Shown: positions 1 through 12,290 of the stretch, piece by piece
Position numbering within the stretch: the first letter of the stretch is position 1
How the letters are laid out: each line of letters begins with the position of its first letter
Origin: Apostichopus japonicus
Lineage: Eukaryota; Echinodermata; Holothuroidea; Aspidochirotida; Stichopodidae
DNA length: 64,000 nt
Assembly (NCBI RefSeq): GCF_037975245.1
Contig: NC_092565.1
Span: forward strand, 22,215,499-22,279,498
Direction of reading: 5' to 3'
Notes under the pieces: generated by a model
The model's database searches: none
Told to the model about the DNA's origin: nothing
The model's input: the letters and a program-made list of their open reading frames with translations, nothing else
Made by a program: the position numbers and the translations under genes

Positions 1-66
1 GTATGTATGTATGTATGTATGTATGTATGTATGTATGTATGTTTGTATGTATGTATATGTATGTAT
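1..66. repeat. (GTAT)n microsatellite
   Basis: About 16 near-perfect copies of the tetranucleotide GTAT run from the window edge, with interruptions near 42 and 55. The array may extend to the left outside the window. Confidence 0.95.
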
Positions 67-900
67 ATCATGCTGCAACAACAAAAATCAAATATATCAG
101 ATCATGCAATTTTATACATGTGTAAGAAAAGCCCATCTCACATTCCAAAACTTATATCAATAACAGAAACATGAACTAAACTGACCAATCTATAGCAAGC
201 AAATTATATATTATACCTCTCCCCCCCCCCCCCCCCCAACCAAATACACAAAAACAAATAGAAGAACAAACAACACTTAAGGTATCTATGTTAATATACA
301 GGTCACTACATTGCCGCTGAATGGCCTCTACATAGTTGTATGAACTACCAACGTAATATTCAACAATTTTATTAAATTTATTCAAATATCACAGCCAACA
401 TGATTACATCATAGCTACTCTATTCGATACAGGGTTATTTTCGTCTAATGCATTTGATTTCACTGCAGAAGAGAATGTCTCTGTTATTATCCCGCTTTTT
501 AACTTGACACATACACTGTATACAGTAAGAACTAATTTCTTTTTCTTAAAAGAGTTAAAAGTTGACAGGAATGATCTTGAAGGCCTTACAGCTAAAAATT
601 GAAGTCAAGTAAACGACCAATTGATACAATTATAATTCTAAATATAAATTAATACAGACCTCTGTATAATCATGTTTTTATATTTTCAAATGGTTCACAT
701 GTGAGCATGGATAATCCACCTGATATATTCATGGAAGTTTAAACATTCATTATGAATTAAGATGCTTCTGGCTTGGAGGTTTTTTTGTTTTTTTTTGGGG
801 GGGGGGGGGTAGGGGAGTTGGAATGGCTCCAAGGATCTACCATTGTTAGATCACATAATATTATGTACAATCTCTGCTCTTGTCTTCATAAAGTATCTTC
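67..900. other. 3' flank / putative 3' UTR of the V-ATPase e gene
   Basis: No coding exon is visible here. Read on the minus strand this lies just downstream of the V-ATPase subunit e stop codon at 901-903. Minus-strand AATAAA hexamers overlap around 367-382, making a polyadenylation site near there plausible. A C run at about 221-237 and a G run at about 797-810 are homopolymer tracts of the sort scattered all over this window. Confidence 0.4.
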
Positions 901-936
901 TCAAGGCCCTTTGGGTGAGGGTATAGTACAGTTGTT
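901..936 (-). CDS. ATP6V0E1: ATP6V0E putative terminal exon
   Basis: After a strong acceptor (TTCTCTTCTTTCAG) there are 11 codons and TGA in the phase needed by exon 3. The C-terminus of subunit e varies between animals, so homology cannot confirm it; the call rests on splice signals and phase. Confidence 0.6.
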   Translation of the reverse strand, partial: NNCTIPSPKGP

Positions 937-3900
937 CTGAAAGAAGAGAAAGTATCGGAATGCATTAATGGATAAATGTCATATCAGAGTAACATCTCTG
1001 GGATATTTCTACCTTCAGATTCAGCTCTAATTTACATGATTTATAATAGGAAGTCCTAACTAAACAGTATGAATAGAGAGGTAGAAACCCACACACTCAC
1101 ACACATCTGAAACTTCCTGGATTTAGTCACACTCAATGAGACACAATATTTGAGGTCATTTAAGTACACAGACCAGGTTAAGGGGGGGGGGGGGTAGAGG
1201 GGGAAGAGGGGGAAAGTGAATTCATCAGATATCATCCTCAAATTGTTAATTAATTTCATTTTTCAAGCATCTCTTTGCAGCAGATATTGTATACACATTT
1301 GCTTCTTAGACAGGGAACCAATGTATTGACTGCTTAAAGTTGCATTAATCATGGAGGGGGGAAGGGGGAGGGAAGGAAGGAAGGAAGAGGGGAAGGGGGA
1401 GGGAAGGAAGGAAGAGGGGAGAAGGGTGTACAACCTCCCTTTCAACCACACAAAATAGTAGTTTTCAGCGCATCATTGCATGTAGACCTAATTATCGATC
1501 TAATTAATAACCTACATGTGTCTCACAATGCACCATCTCACGTCTAAAAGTTAAGTTTTATTTTTTTTGCTGGGGGATACCCCACACCACGCTAGTGTAC
1601 ATTGGAGTTTAATTCAATGATCCATGGGCCACAATCACCCTTTCCCAAAAACCTGTATTTGCCCCTCAAACCCTCTATGCTGTAACAATCACTTGAAAGT
1701 ACACCAATCTAACTGACCTCAAGTCACCTTTCATCACCAAAACAAACCGGTTGTTAAACTGTAAGTACATATTAAGTATGAAGAAAGTATGAAGCAAAGA
1801 CATTGTTTTTATAGGAGTCACATACATACTTTCATGGATACAACAGCAACATGCACACAAAGCATGACAACACAATACATATTTTTTTGCTTGCAACAAG
1901 GAATCAAAATACTACCATATATACTGACAGCACACGATTCTCATTAAGACCGGTGATGTTGGCCACTGGCAGCTACAGTATTATAATTTACATATGAAGG
2001 TTAATAAAACGGAACTACCTCAAGAAATATTGCTTATATATTTCCGCGATATTCAAGTCTGATTTCAAATCACCTCTTAACCATTTTCAAACTTAAAAAG
2101 CAGAAAGATAAGCCAGCAGCAGATTGGTATTTCCTTTCTTTGATTCTGACTGCCCATATTACTACAATTGTTTTTGCCGGAGTTACCAATAAAGGATACA
2201 ACTCACCTCCCAATTACACAAGATTGCTCTTATAACTTTTGTGTCAAGCTCTGGACCAAACAGTGGATTGAGTTGCATAAGGTATGTACATAACCATCTG
2301 TGGAGAGGGAAAGAAAACATCAAACATGTCCAGAGTCGTTTAATTCAATGATTTATGACATGACCTACAGTACTGTGACTTACTAGGAGCTGCTAAAGTT
2401 CTGGAGTAACTGTCCTTGAATCATCACATGATACATCAAGCGTGACATCAAGAACACAGCAAATTTGGTTGTCCAAATAGCCAAATTTGGTTGTATGAAA
2501 ACAATGTACCAAAACTAACAATGAAATGATCAATATTTACACTGTAGGAGGGATATGTACAACATGTTTGGTGAAGAGACCACCAGCTTTGGGCTAATCA
2601 AATTATGGTGGATCATAGGCCTACCACTAGTTTTATTTTATTTCAGTATACATCTCACTAAAGATGCGGATGATACTAATTTTATCATTTTCCCTGTATT
2701 TGGGGGTGTTTAGTTTCAATGCAATCTCTGAATTTGATGTAAAAAACTAACAACCTCCAAGGCTGTCCAAACCAAAGATGGGTCCTTTTCAAGGATCGGA
2801 CAACCATTAAAAATTGCCCTGAAGTTAACTTTAGAAGTACCCACAGTCAGTTTACATGCTGTAGCAGTAAGGAATTGTGCAGTAGGCCTACAAACTAACT
2901 GTTTTTATGCACTACAGTACACATCTGTCAAAAGTATTCCAATTTAATACAGGTATCATCATCTTCTTCTCCTATACTAAATGCATTATAAAACTTCCCA
3001 AGTTAGTTTTAATTCAACTCGACTTTAGAGTTAAGTTACTCAAACCTCAAAATTTTTCGTCACAAATTTGGTGCAATTTAAATTGCTTGAAACAAACACT
3101 TCCCCATCATACAAGTATTTAACTTTAAACAAAAAATTCAATAGAAACTTACAATAAATAGCAACAAACAGCTGTTAGTACAAGCATAGTCTGGATGATC
3201 CTGAGAAGAAAATTGAAATATACTTATCATGTCAGAACATTAAAGATATTTCACACAGCTTCTATCTGTTAAATGTCAATATCATTGGCCCAAAATTCTA
3301 GTGTATCAAAAATTATAAAATTGAGATATACGTATCTAATACTTTTAACTCTGCAGATTATTCACAAAAATAAAGAACTATTCAAATATTAACTATAACA
3401 CATCAGTGAGGAAATGATTTGAGGATAGTGGCTGTATAAAGCTTGTTAAAAATTGAGCATCGGTAACTGTAATTTGACTTCCTAGCTCATTACAACTTCA
3501 AATACTACATGAGAGACCAATGCACATCCTTATGATGGAAGAGTAATAATATATTTTTTATTCCAAAAGCCACACATTTTGCAAAATCATTGAATCAAAG
3601 AAAATCTTGACAAGATTTGCATTGCATCACACATTAATATAATAAGGTCGTGCACAGATTAAAGTAGCATTGGAAAAGGGGAGACAACTTGACAACCAAA
3701 CTAGTGCAACATTATAGAGCTTAGGCAATGTATAGCACTTAGTATAAGTGAAGTTTCGGAAAACGCGAAACATACCCTGAAAATACCACACAAAGTTGTA
3801 GCCTGTGACTGTGTAAAGCATAGCCTATCGATAACAGGCCTAGGCCTACGTGTTCGCCTAACTAGTACTAGGACTAGTAGTACTCAGTAAGTAGTATAGT

Positions 3901-4079
3901 AAGTTAGGCCCACTGCTACAGTAGTACTAGTAGTACTAGCATAGCAATATTGTAAGTAACAACAGTAACAGTACTGCTTACCCTCTGTCTGTGCTTTTTG
4001 GCACGAAGAATGGACAAACTAGGCCAACAAACACCCAAAATCCTGTAATCACGAAGACAGTTAGTAAAGACGCAGCCAT
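901..4079 (-). CDS. ATP6V0E1: V-type proton ATPase subunit e (4 exons)
   Basis: The coding sequence joins 3982-4079, 3153-3200, 2207-2297 and 901-936 on the minus strand: 273 nt, 90 residues plus stop, open through all three splices (introns in phase 2, 2 and 0). Subunit e is a small two-helix membrane protein of the proton-translocating V0 sector in endosomes, lysosomes and vacuoles. Family marks in the predicted protein are FVPK near residue 28, then RG, TMLV, VCCYL and WL, and the signature QLNPLFGP near residues 57-64. Hydrophobic segments fall at about 4-25 and 34-58. The human protein is 81 residues; this one is longer because its tail (NWENNCTIPSPKGP) comes from a separate last exon. 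That tail is the least certain part: reading through the third donor would instead add VSCILYW and a stop. The symbol follows the vertebrate e1/e2 pair; I cannot separate the two. Confidence 0.93.
2207..2297 (-). CDS. ATP6V0E1: ATP6V0E exon 3
   Basis: A 91-nt exon between acceptor CTCTCCACAG and donor GAG|GTGAGT. It carries the family signature QLNPLFGP and ends in ILCNWE. Confidence 0.93.
2440..2760. repeat. Dispersed repeat, copy 1 (intron of ATP6V0E)
   Basis: About 300 bp that align collinearly with 26875-27195. Shared blocks include ACAATGAA, TTTGGTGAA, GTGGATCATAGGCCTA, TTTTATTTCAGTAT and the TACAATGCAATTT-like block near the end. There are no visible inverted termini or coding capacity. 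This copy is in ATP6V0E intron 2, so the pair defines a dispersed family of unknown class. Confidence 0.6.
3153..3200 (-). CDS. ATP6V0E1: ATP6V0E exon 2
   Basis: A 48-nt exon between acceptor TTCTTCTCAG and donor ATT|GTAAGT. It encodes IIQTMLVLTAVCCYL, which lines up with the second helix of the e subunit. The start and end phases match exons 1 and 3. Confidence 0.93.
3982..4079 (-). CDS. ATP6V0E1: ATP6V0E exon 1 (start codon)
   Basis: ATG at 4079-4077, followed by 32 codons plus GG. The exon ends at a consensus donor (AGAGG|GTAAGC). It encodes the first hydrophobic helix and the FVPK motif. The next exon supplies the third base of a Gly codon. Confidence 0.92.
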
Positions 4080-4619
4080 TTTTATGAAATATACAGTTTA
4101 CTGAACGTTGCGAAATACTCTGATGTGCTGGTAAGTCATGAAGGATGTGATCGTACTGCAAACCAGTTTCGCAAAACAGAGAAAATCATATGATCAATTT
4201 CTAGGTGCTGACCATATTTGGACTGACTATCAGTCATGGGATCTGCTATAACGAGGGCGACTCGCGGATCAAACCCGAGATCAAAATGTCGAAAAGTACT
4301 CAAAAGTTAGAAACTGCCTGATATATGTGGAAATACCACCCCTTGAAATACTATGTTTTACAAAATTTGCAAATTATACAATGTCATTTACCCTTCTCTA
4401 TTCGGACTTAATGCAATTTCCTAGTTGCATTCCTTTAGAAGTATATATATGTCTTTCGATCAAGAGTCACAATTTACGTTGAAGGATGACTTTTTGGCCT
4501 TGACATGTTACAGCCCAAGAAAAAGAAAAATTATATTGTAATTAATGTGGTCGAACTTTATGATAACGTCGGCTCCTAATTGCAGGAAGCTTAGTGCATG
4601 TCTATAATGTTGATGTTAA
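4080..4619. other. ATP6V0E 5' flank / intergenic
   Basis: This is the region upstream of the minus-strand V-ATPase e start codon and should hold its 5' UTR and promoter. No TATA box at a convincing distance and no coding exon can be recognised. Confidence 0.35.
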
Positions 4620-5466
4620 TCCATTGTTTTATATTGTCTTAAGATGAATGATGAAAAATCGGAGTTTATCGTTTTCGGAAGCAATCGCCAACTACCAAAG
4701 TGCAATACAGACGTTTTATCCATTGGGGACACTCCCGTCCGTCGTACCCATAGTGTGAAGCTACTAGGTGTTTACCTGGATGAAACCCTCAATCTCAAAC
4801 ATCATATTTCCATGAAAGCTCGTGCATCAGCCCTCGCCATGTTTAATCTGAAGAAGATCCGGAAATATTTGGACAAGTCGACATGTCTCAAAATTGCAAA
4901 TGCCATGATTTTCTCTCATATGGACTATTGCAATGGTCTTTTTATCAACCTCCCGGCTTCCACACTTCATCCCCTACAAAGGATCCAAAATTACACGGCT
5001 AAAATTATTCTCGGCAGATCAAAATATGATAGTGCCTCCGCAGCATTGAAGGAGCTGCACATCCTCCCCGTCAATGTCCGTGCCGAGTACAAGATCCTCC
5101 TCCTCGTTTATAAGTGTATACACAATTCAGCACCAGCTTATCTGTCCGAGTTGCTGGAAATTAAGACACCTGGTCGTTCAACACGCTCGTCAAAGGGCAT
5201 CCTTCTTAAGGTTCCTTTCACACGCCGCAATTGTTTCGCATGCCGCTCTTTCAGCGTCGCTGGCCCTAGACTTTGGAACGCTCTCCCCGTCGACACAAAA
5301 AATTCAAAGACCATCAGAACTTTTAAAGCTGCTTTAAAGACTCATTTATTTAAGAAATCGTTTTTATAATTGTTTTGTTTGTTCAGCGACATTGAGTGTT
5401 TTTTTTTTTTTTTTTTTTTACAGTAATGTGCGCTATACCAAGTTTTACTACCTTAACCTTAACCTT
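4620..5466 (+). mobile_element. 5'-truncated L2/CR1-type LINE (reverse transcriptase C-terminus)
   Basis: An open frame runs from about 4620 (after a TAA at 4617-4619) to the stop ending at 5369, with ATG at 4644. It encodes the C-terminal part of a non-LTR reverse transcriptase: the NDEKSEFIVFG start of the post-catalytic region, LLGVYLDETL, FSHMDYCNGL, the LHILPV and YKILLLVYK blocks, and the terminal RLWNALP and FKAALKTHLF motifs typical of the L2/CR1 group. The endonuclease and the catalytic RT palm lie upstream of the truncation and are absent. A T-rich stretch (5400-5420) and a short ACCTTA repeat (about 5450-5466) look like the 3' terminus, as L2-type elements often end in short repeats. 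The surviving part has no internal stop, suggesting a fairly young 5'-truncated copy. The exact clade is uncertain. Confidence 0.88.
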
Positions 5467-5607
5467 AATAACTCAACCAAATGAAGAGATTGAGTAATTA
5501 AGGCAGCCCCCTTTCGATGACATTCGACACCAGTTGTCCTTGACAAACTAACTTCCATTCGCCTAATGTTAATTTGTTATCTGAGGAACTGACCTAATGG
5601 CCTGTGT

Positions 5608-6772
5608 CAGGGCCGTCTTAACGCATGGGCCCACTGGGCCCTGGCCCAGGGCCCCGCGATGTCAGGGGCCTCGCAATCGTAGTAAGCCCATGTCTTAATC
5701 TGGGAGGAAAACGTATTTAATAGGCCATTATATGCCTGATTGAATTCGATACTTGATAACTTATGACGAGAGTTGGTGAAACACTTGAGACTTTGACATT
5801 AAGTATTCGAATCTGAGTTGGCAACCCTGGAATATACAATGCCCCGAAGGCTTACAACACCAGACAACTCGGGTCCGAGGTCCGAGCACCAGTCATTTTT
5901 TCAGTGCAATTCTCACCCAGGAGAATATATCCGGTTGATATTCATTTTCCATCACTTAAAATCGATTACCGTCATAATATATATGGCCATAAATAAATGA
6001 GCCTTTCGGCACATCAATGATCAGGTGGAATCGATCCTAAATCTTATCTACTGTAATTACTTTGTGAGCTCTTTATAGGCATGTCCATGATGTCCTAGTA
6101 GTAGAGGTGAACTGCTCCTATGCTATGCGCGATGTCTAGACAACCCTATGCGTCCCAATGTATGAGTGTGTCATACATTGGAGAAAAAAAAAATCATTTT
6201 TTTTTAAATTCCATAACCCAACACCCCACTGAAGGGAAACATGGCTTATTTGAAAGAGAACAGTCATGGCTTTCAATTTAAGATAGTTTTAAGGGGGCGG
6301 GGGGGGGGGGGTGGGTTTGGGGGAGAAATTGTTAATTATTTTTCTCGAAACTTTGTTTACATTTCATTTGACCTCATTTGACCCCGATTTTGACCCCAGG
6401 TCAAAAAAAATCTAACTCCCACAAAAAAGAAGAAAAAAAAAAGACCTCCCAATACATACTGATTCTGTACAGAGACCTACAGCTGCATTTAGTTTCGGAT
6501 TAGGGAGTTATTGCTCAAATAAAGCACAGAAACCCTGTTTTCCTAAAAATTTGTGTCATTTTTGGTCCAAGACTTTGAAATTTTTTTCTCAAGACTCTCC
6601 CCGGATACCATATCCAATTATATATCATTCGATTCCTTATGGTTTTCTACGCTGGTGGGTATTTTTTTTCTATTTTTTTTTAACGATATAGCAACTTTTT
6701 CGAACTCACTTGATTGAGGGGCCCCGCTCCATTGCCGGGCCCAGGGCCCGGTGATCTCTTAAGACGGCCCTC
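5608..6772. mobile_element. Non-autonomous hAT-type DNA transposon (1.17 kb)
   Basis: The ends are terminal inverted repeats: AGGGCCGTCTTAA just inside the left end and its exact complement TTAAGACGGCCCT at the right end. The outermost base differs. Both ends continue into GC-rich subterminal blocks built from GGGCCC-like palindromes. The element is flanked by a perfect 8-bp duplication, GCCTGTGT, at 5600-5607 and 6773-6780. An 8-bp duplication and CAGGG-type ends are hallmarks of the hAT superfamily. No transposase frame is inside, so it would have been moved in trans. The interior contains a G run near 6295-6312. Confidence 0.88.
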
Positions 6773-6780
6773 GCCTGTGT

Positions 6781-8465
6781 GTGTTTTACATATATCGCAG
6801 TCCATCAAGTTTAATCGAAACTTCAGATGTGAAATGATGTATTCTGAGGCATACTTAGGCTGTTCTCAGTAGTTAGGTATAAAAAAAGGTTATACCACAC
6901 CGCACTGGTTTCGCAAATAATTGCTTTAAATTTTATGGTGTGGGTTGAAAAAGGAGGGGGACCGGGAGAACACCGCCACATTGTCCTATATCAGCGCCTG
7001 AGCTTGTCAGCTAAGCAAACATCCCTCAAGTTTCAAAAGAGTCAACTTGAAATTGTGTAAGACTTTAAAATTATTTCTGTAAACATAGACTGTGCGGAAA
7101 AGCCTGGGCACACTGTATAACAAAACTTAAAGACTTATACTGATTTTGTCCCAAATTGTTGACGTTTTTGAAATTTCTTTTGTAATGGAATTTTGTAAGA
7201 AAATGTGCATAACCTGTATTCTTTAATTATAGATCCTTCAACCCACCCCCCCCCCCCCAGCTCCACCCCATTGTTGTGCGTTCAAAGCATTAATCGTGTG
7301 CAATTCAATAGTGGACGAAAAGATAGCTTAAAAATACTGCAAGTCTCAGACAAGATCTGTCATTGGTCAGTCAAAAAGACGGTTGTCAATTTTGTCCAGT
7401 CGCCTTGAGTTTTATATCAATGGAAGGGGAATTGAATCATCTTATCTTAATCGAAAAGTATTGATTTATTCTGTTTTACTGGATGCCGAAATCTTGCTTT
7501 GAATGGAAAGACCCTTAATTTGGTGATACAGATTACACTGTGTAACTGTATAGGCGAACCGAGAGATATATCCATCTCCTTAAACGAAGAAAAAAGACGG
7601 TTCTTCAGAGTCACGATTAAAAAGTAGATATTATTCGACGAAGTCAGTTTATCGCCTATGATGAGTATAGGCAGAAAGCCTGTCAGAGTCAATCGTTCAT
7701 TATGAACGGTGCCGTATATCGACGTAGTTTGATTGCTGTGTGTAGTTGCACGGGATTGCTGCGCAGAGAGGAGCGTTTCAGAAAGAAAAAAAACATTTCC
7801 CCGGTCTGAGCAAATTTGTTCCTCCTCACCAGCGGCACCTCATCTAATCCCGGAAATATCGTCCGCTCGGGAATATATTCATTACAAGTATCAAATGACA
7901 GGAAACTATGACCAAACCATGTCCTGGTTGACCTGTGGGAAGGTATACCGGGAGTAAATAGTTTTATTTGTGATATGCAACCACGCCCACACCCCACCAA
8001 CTTTAACTTAGGAAAATCTTATCACATTTGGGCATGCCGGTTACCATAGCAGTTTCTTCGCATACAAGAAGAAGACTTGATGAAGTCTAAATATGACATC
8101 ATCATGCTAAATATAGGCATATGCTTGAAGTTTATATTACTTTTCGTTACCGAATTATAAGTGTTTCTTTTCTGTAATGACGATAATTTATATCATGCAT
8201 ATGTGAAACCAAAGCTGGCAGCCCTTGCCATGACTCTTATTTTACCCAAAACGGAGCAAGGTTTTTTCTTATATTGGTAGAGTGATTGGACATATGCAAG
8301 GAGTTCTACACAAGCTACGCGTCATTTCCGATATGCAAGTACTAAATATAACACTATATACAGCCACTAATGTTATAGTAAAGTATATATGTATAAGCTA
8401 AATGCTTCATTCGTGACTTTGAAAATTTACTTTGTCAGACAAGTCAAGAAAGGTGTATATCACGA
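6781..8465. other. Intergenic, no recognisable gene
   Basis: A short block at about 6838-6880 (ATTCTGAGGCATACTTAGGC) resembles stretches near 44606 and 45556 and probably marks a dispersed repeat. A C run lies at about 7243-7258. The open frames around 7450-8000 are short, lack family resemblance and have no splice support, so I do not call genes here. Confidence 0.4.
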
Positions 8466-8489
8466 ATCTTAGCCAAAAGGCCGAGAAGC
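8466..8489 (-). pseudogene. U2 snRNA 5'-end fragment
   Basis: On the minus strand 24 consecutive bases match the highly conserved 5' region of U2 snRNA as I know it, containing CTTCTCGGCCTTTTGGCTAA. The following branch-point recognition segment is degraded and the rest of U2 is absent, so this is not a functional snRNA gene. It may be a truncated retro-copy or part of a U2-derived SINE. Confidence 0.6.
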
Positions 8490-11400
8490 CAAAATGTATG
8501 AAACCAAAATGAAACCAAATGGTCTATTTTCAGGTGGGTTCAATGACACACATTTGATAAAACTATATATCCGACACAGTAGTAGGCCTAAATAACATTT
8601 TCCATATACCTTGTTGTTAATAGACCTTAATGGTGCGCATCTTTACTTTTAAGGGTAATGTTGTCGTTTTCATTATGAAATTTATGAATTCAATGATTAA
8701 TATTGCTTTTTGTACTATCAACAAAATAACTTATTTCACACAAAATGTCCCCACCATGACCTTATTTTCCCCCTGGGGCGGTGACTGACAGCTGAAGAAA
8801 TATAATGCATATTCATACCATTGTAGGTGAAAGTTCAAATTTACCCGGCCCGCTAACTTAACCGTACCCTAACGTTCTTTGCTCGCGTTCGTGATAGCCG
8901 ATCGCCGGTTAAAGCACATTCTGCGTCTTTAAATTACTGGATTTTTCGTGTTTAGTGTTTTCAATTCCCAAAATGAGGGTTTGGTCTTAGTCAACTTGAC
9001 TTACCCTCGCACTCTGGGAGCAACATGGGCTTTGGTCTAAGTATTTACGGTGTTATTGAAGCTTAATAATATCGTGTGGTGTACAACTTATCTCCACAAG
9101 GAAGGCTCCTGATCGTAAGTTGCGTGTTATAAACATAGCCTTATTGGTAATATAGTATTGCACTCTACACACAAGGCCTAGGCCTAAGTCACTTACACTG
9201 TGTTGTTTCTACACTCGGTTTTTTCTTAGTATGTGTTACACGCTGGAAGTAATGGATTTCATCATCATCATATGTGCTTGAACGTAGCTTATTAAGGCCA
9301 AATAAGTAGGGTACTACTAATACTACTACTGCAGACTGCGCGAAGCCTTAAAGCATAGCGATATTCTAAGAAAGCGCGATATCTACATGAAAATTGTTTA
9401 GCTAAGTCAAAACAAAGTAGGCTAGGCCTAAGTCTAAACAGCCAAATTAATAATAATATGTTAGGCCTCAATTAATGTCTCCAACTGTAAGTTAGCAAAA
9501 GTTAGCATCATTGTAGTGCAACCACTAGCCTTAGGCCTTTACTATTAAGGCTTTAGTATAGGTTTTCAGCAGTTGTATAGTAAAGGCTTCATAATTGACG
9601 CACCTTCGTAATTGACGCACTTCAAATATTACTAGCAACGATAGGCCTATGGCAGTCAACCTAAACTTTTTGCAGCGAAGCAGAGTTACATATTTCATGA
9701 GTTTGAATCCATTTCAGGTATGTGCTGATCAAATTGTTGGTTTTATAAAGCTTTTAGCACCCTCCCCCTAGGTTTTGGAAAACTTACTCCCTAAAAATAA
9801 CCAAAATGACCCCTAAGGTAGGGATACCACTACTCTCTGGGACCTGAGCTTAAGTTAAAGTTAGAGGCTCAGAGCATAGCAAACAGCAACCAGAGTCACT
9901 TACAGTTAGCCTATCTACGAATGTGTCAATTTCATGGTATGAAAGAACTTGACATGGCAGACATTTTGTGGTCAAATTCTGCTCAATTGTATGTTGTGTA
10001 GGCACAGAACAATACATATTTTGAGATCATTACAAGTGGGCAACCCATTTGCAAAATAAGCATCGCCAAAACCACAATAACACTCCCCAGGATCTTTTTT
10101 CATTACATGTATGTCGGATCTCTTTGCAACTTCTCATATAGACATTGTGTTAAATAAGTGCTATAACCTTTCATTCTGATTTGAACTACCATCGTTGACA
10201 GAAATCAATCTACTTTCTCAGTGTTTTCTGCAATGCTATACACAGCTCATAAAGTTTGTGTGTAAATCATTAGCTGTTACCTAGTAAACTTGGTCAATGA
10301 CACTTGGTTAAATTCTCTGTGAGTTTTATGGAGAGAGAAGAACTCATTATTTGCTGTTTTTGTAAGGACAACCTCCATTATGAAGCATGTAATTGCCAAG
10401 GTGGTTAGGCTTCATGTAATATGTAGGATAGTATTTAGTAAGATAGTATTCATTCATTTCAGTTGAAGTTTTTGTGACATGAATAATACACTAGAGGTGA
10501 CCAAAAGTTTCAGCATTTATGGAATAATTCTGGTATCACATCTCAAAATGCTATACAAAATGGTCAAATTGCCGTATAGTTGCAAAGCTCTATAGCTCTT
10601 TTGTACTTACTGTAAGAACCAGGCCTTGAGCAAATTTTCAAGTCCACTTGCCAAAATGCAAATTTCACTCAAGGCTATACTGATAGTATAGTAAAAACCT
10701 ACAACATCAATATTCTATAAGGTTAGGCAGACACATGGTGCTTCATAATGCACATTGGAAAAATTGTATTTCTGTGCAGTATGAAATTTAAACTTATTGT
10801 TGATGAACAACATAAAACAGAAACATTAATATGTCATTAACTCATGCATTTTAATAGAGCGAAACTCGGAAAATATTTGTCAAACTTGTTGAAAGGTCCT
10901 CTATCTTATATTAATAATTTAGTACTCTTGTCATATATGTAATTTAAGTTCAGACAGGGATTACGTAGAGTTTGAACAACCGTAATATCATTAAACCTTC
11001 AAAATGTGATATTGCTACAGAACTCTAGATGGTGCTGACCACCAAGTGCATTTACTCACATGCTTTAGAAGTGAGTTATAGTAGCTTACACGTCTCCTGA
11101 AGTTGTGTAGATAACCAATCATTGACATATGATGGCATAAATCAGTCTAGACCTGTACTCAACCAGACTGTTGAACTCCAGTACACTTCACTGGACAAAT
11201 AAGCAACAGCAAAATATCAGATCAACTGAGATCATCAGCAAACATTTTACATAAAACTATCGTGAACCTTACACAGTTAACCACCTTATCATATGCTTAC
11301 TCATGATATTAAATAAAAAAAAAATTATTACTTTTCCATAAGGAAAATTGATTACAAATTTACAGTGGCTGCATTGTACAGTATGTATGATTTAAAAGTG

Positions 11401-12290
11401 GTTAATATGGGTTCGCAAAAAGTGCAATCGCACAATTTTTTGTGAATGTGAAGGTCTGTAACCTTGAAATGTGGCTGATACTCGAACCTGCAAACGTGCG
11501 GTTGTTTATCCTTAGCACAGATTATGTTATGGGAGGTGATAAATTCAGTCTGTGAAATGTTCAATGCCATCGCTGAGCAATGATTGCAGGTCCACACTCT
11601 TGTTTGCTGTATACTGTATGATAGATCAAAACCTAGATCTGTGATTTCATGGTTAAGCTATCACTTACCAGTGGCTATTTCCCATGATGCCAAGTATTAA
11701 AATGCACAAGAGACTGTAGAACTGCTGTGTTCAACTGCACTTTCTACTGTACAGTAATTAGGTCATCTGGGATATAATCATAAATTATCTAAATATAATA
11801 AATTATCTTTTGCAATGACATGTAATTCCCCAAACTTCAAGAGGCAAGCAAATGAATAGTAGTCTCCTTTAATGCAAATAAATTCGAGTTTCATCATTGT
11901 TTTGTAATTAATATTGTTTATTTTGTTCACAGCATAAGTTTTGGGGGTTTTGATTTACATTGTGCTTTAGCAAATCTTCACTTAACACTTTAACAAGCTC
12001 TTCAACTTGAGTTCTACTTTTTAACCATGCTAAGAGTCAAAACAGTGTCAAAACTTGTGTTATATGATGTCTGTATGCAACTAGTGGAATTAGTATAAGA
12101 CTGAAGTCAATGAAGTTCCCTTATAATGGAACATCATTGCAGTTTCCTTTTTTTTCACTCCCATGCTGATAATATTTAAAAAAGTTAATCCAATCACCTT
12201 TGAAGATAAGAATACTGTAGGTTAAAGTTTGTTTACTCGCTGTGTATTGATACCTTCAGTAATGCAATGTCTCTTCTGTTTCCTTTGCAG
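8490..12290. other. Intergenic / likely promoter and 5' intron of KIAA0232
   Basis: No coding exon is seen. A short CpG-richer stretch at about 8845-8910 could be promoter DNA. Splice-like signals (for example TTTTTGCAG at about 9672 and CAG|GTATGT at about 9717) could bound a non-coding 5' UTR exon feeding the acceptor at 12290, but sequence alone does not decide it. AGGCCTA motifs are common around 9170-9660. A small tandem pair of TAATTGACGCAC occurs at about 9592-9620. Confidence 0.3.

Noticed and set aside
7689-8000. 103-codon minus-strand open frame and the overlapping plus frame at 7733-7957
   Set aside because: No recognisable motif, no splice support, and open frames of this length are expected by chance in 64 kb.
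8466-8489. Functional U2 snRNA gene
   Set aside because: Only the first 24 bases match; the branch-point region, Sm site and 3' stem-loops are missing.
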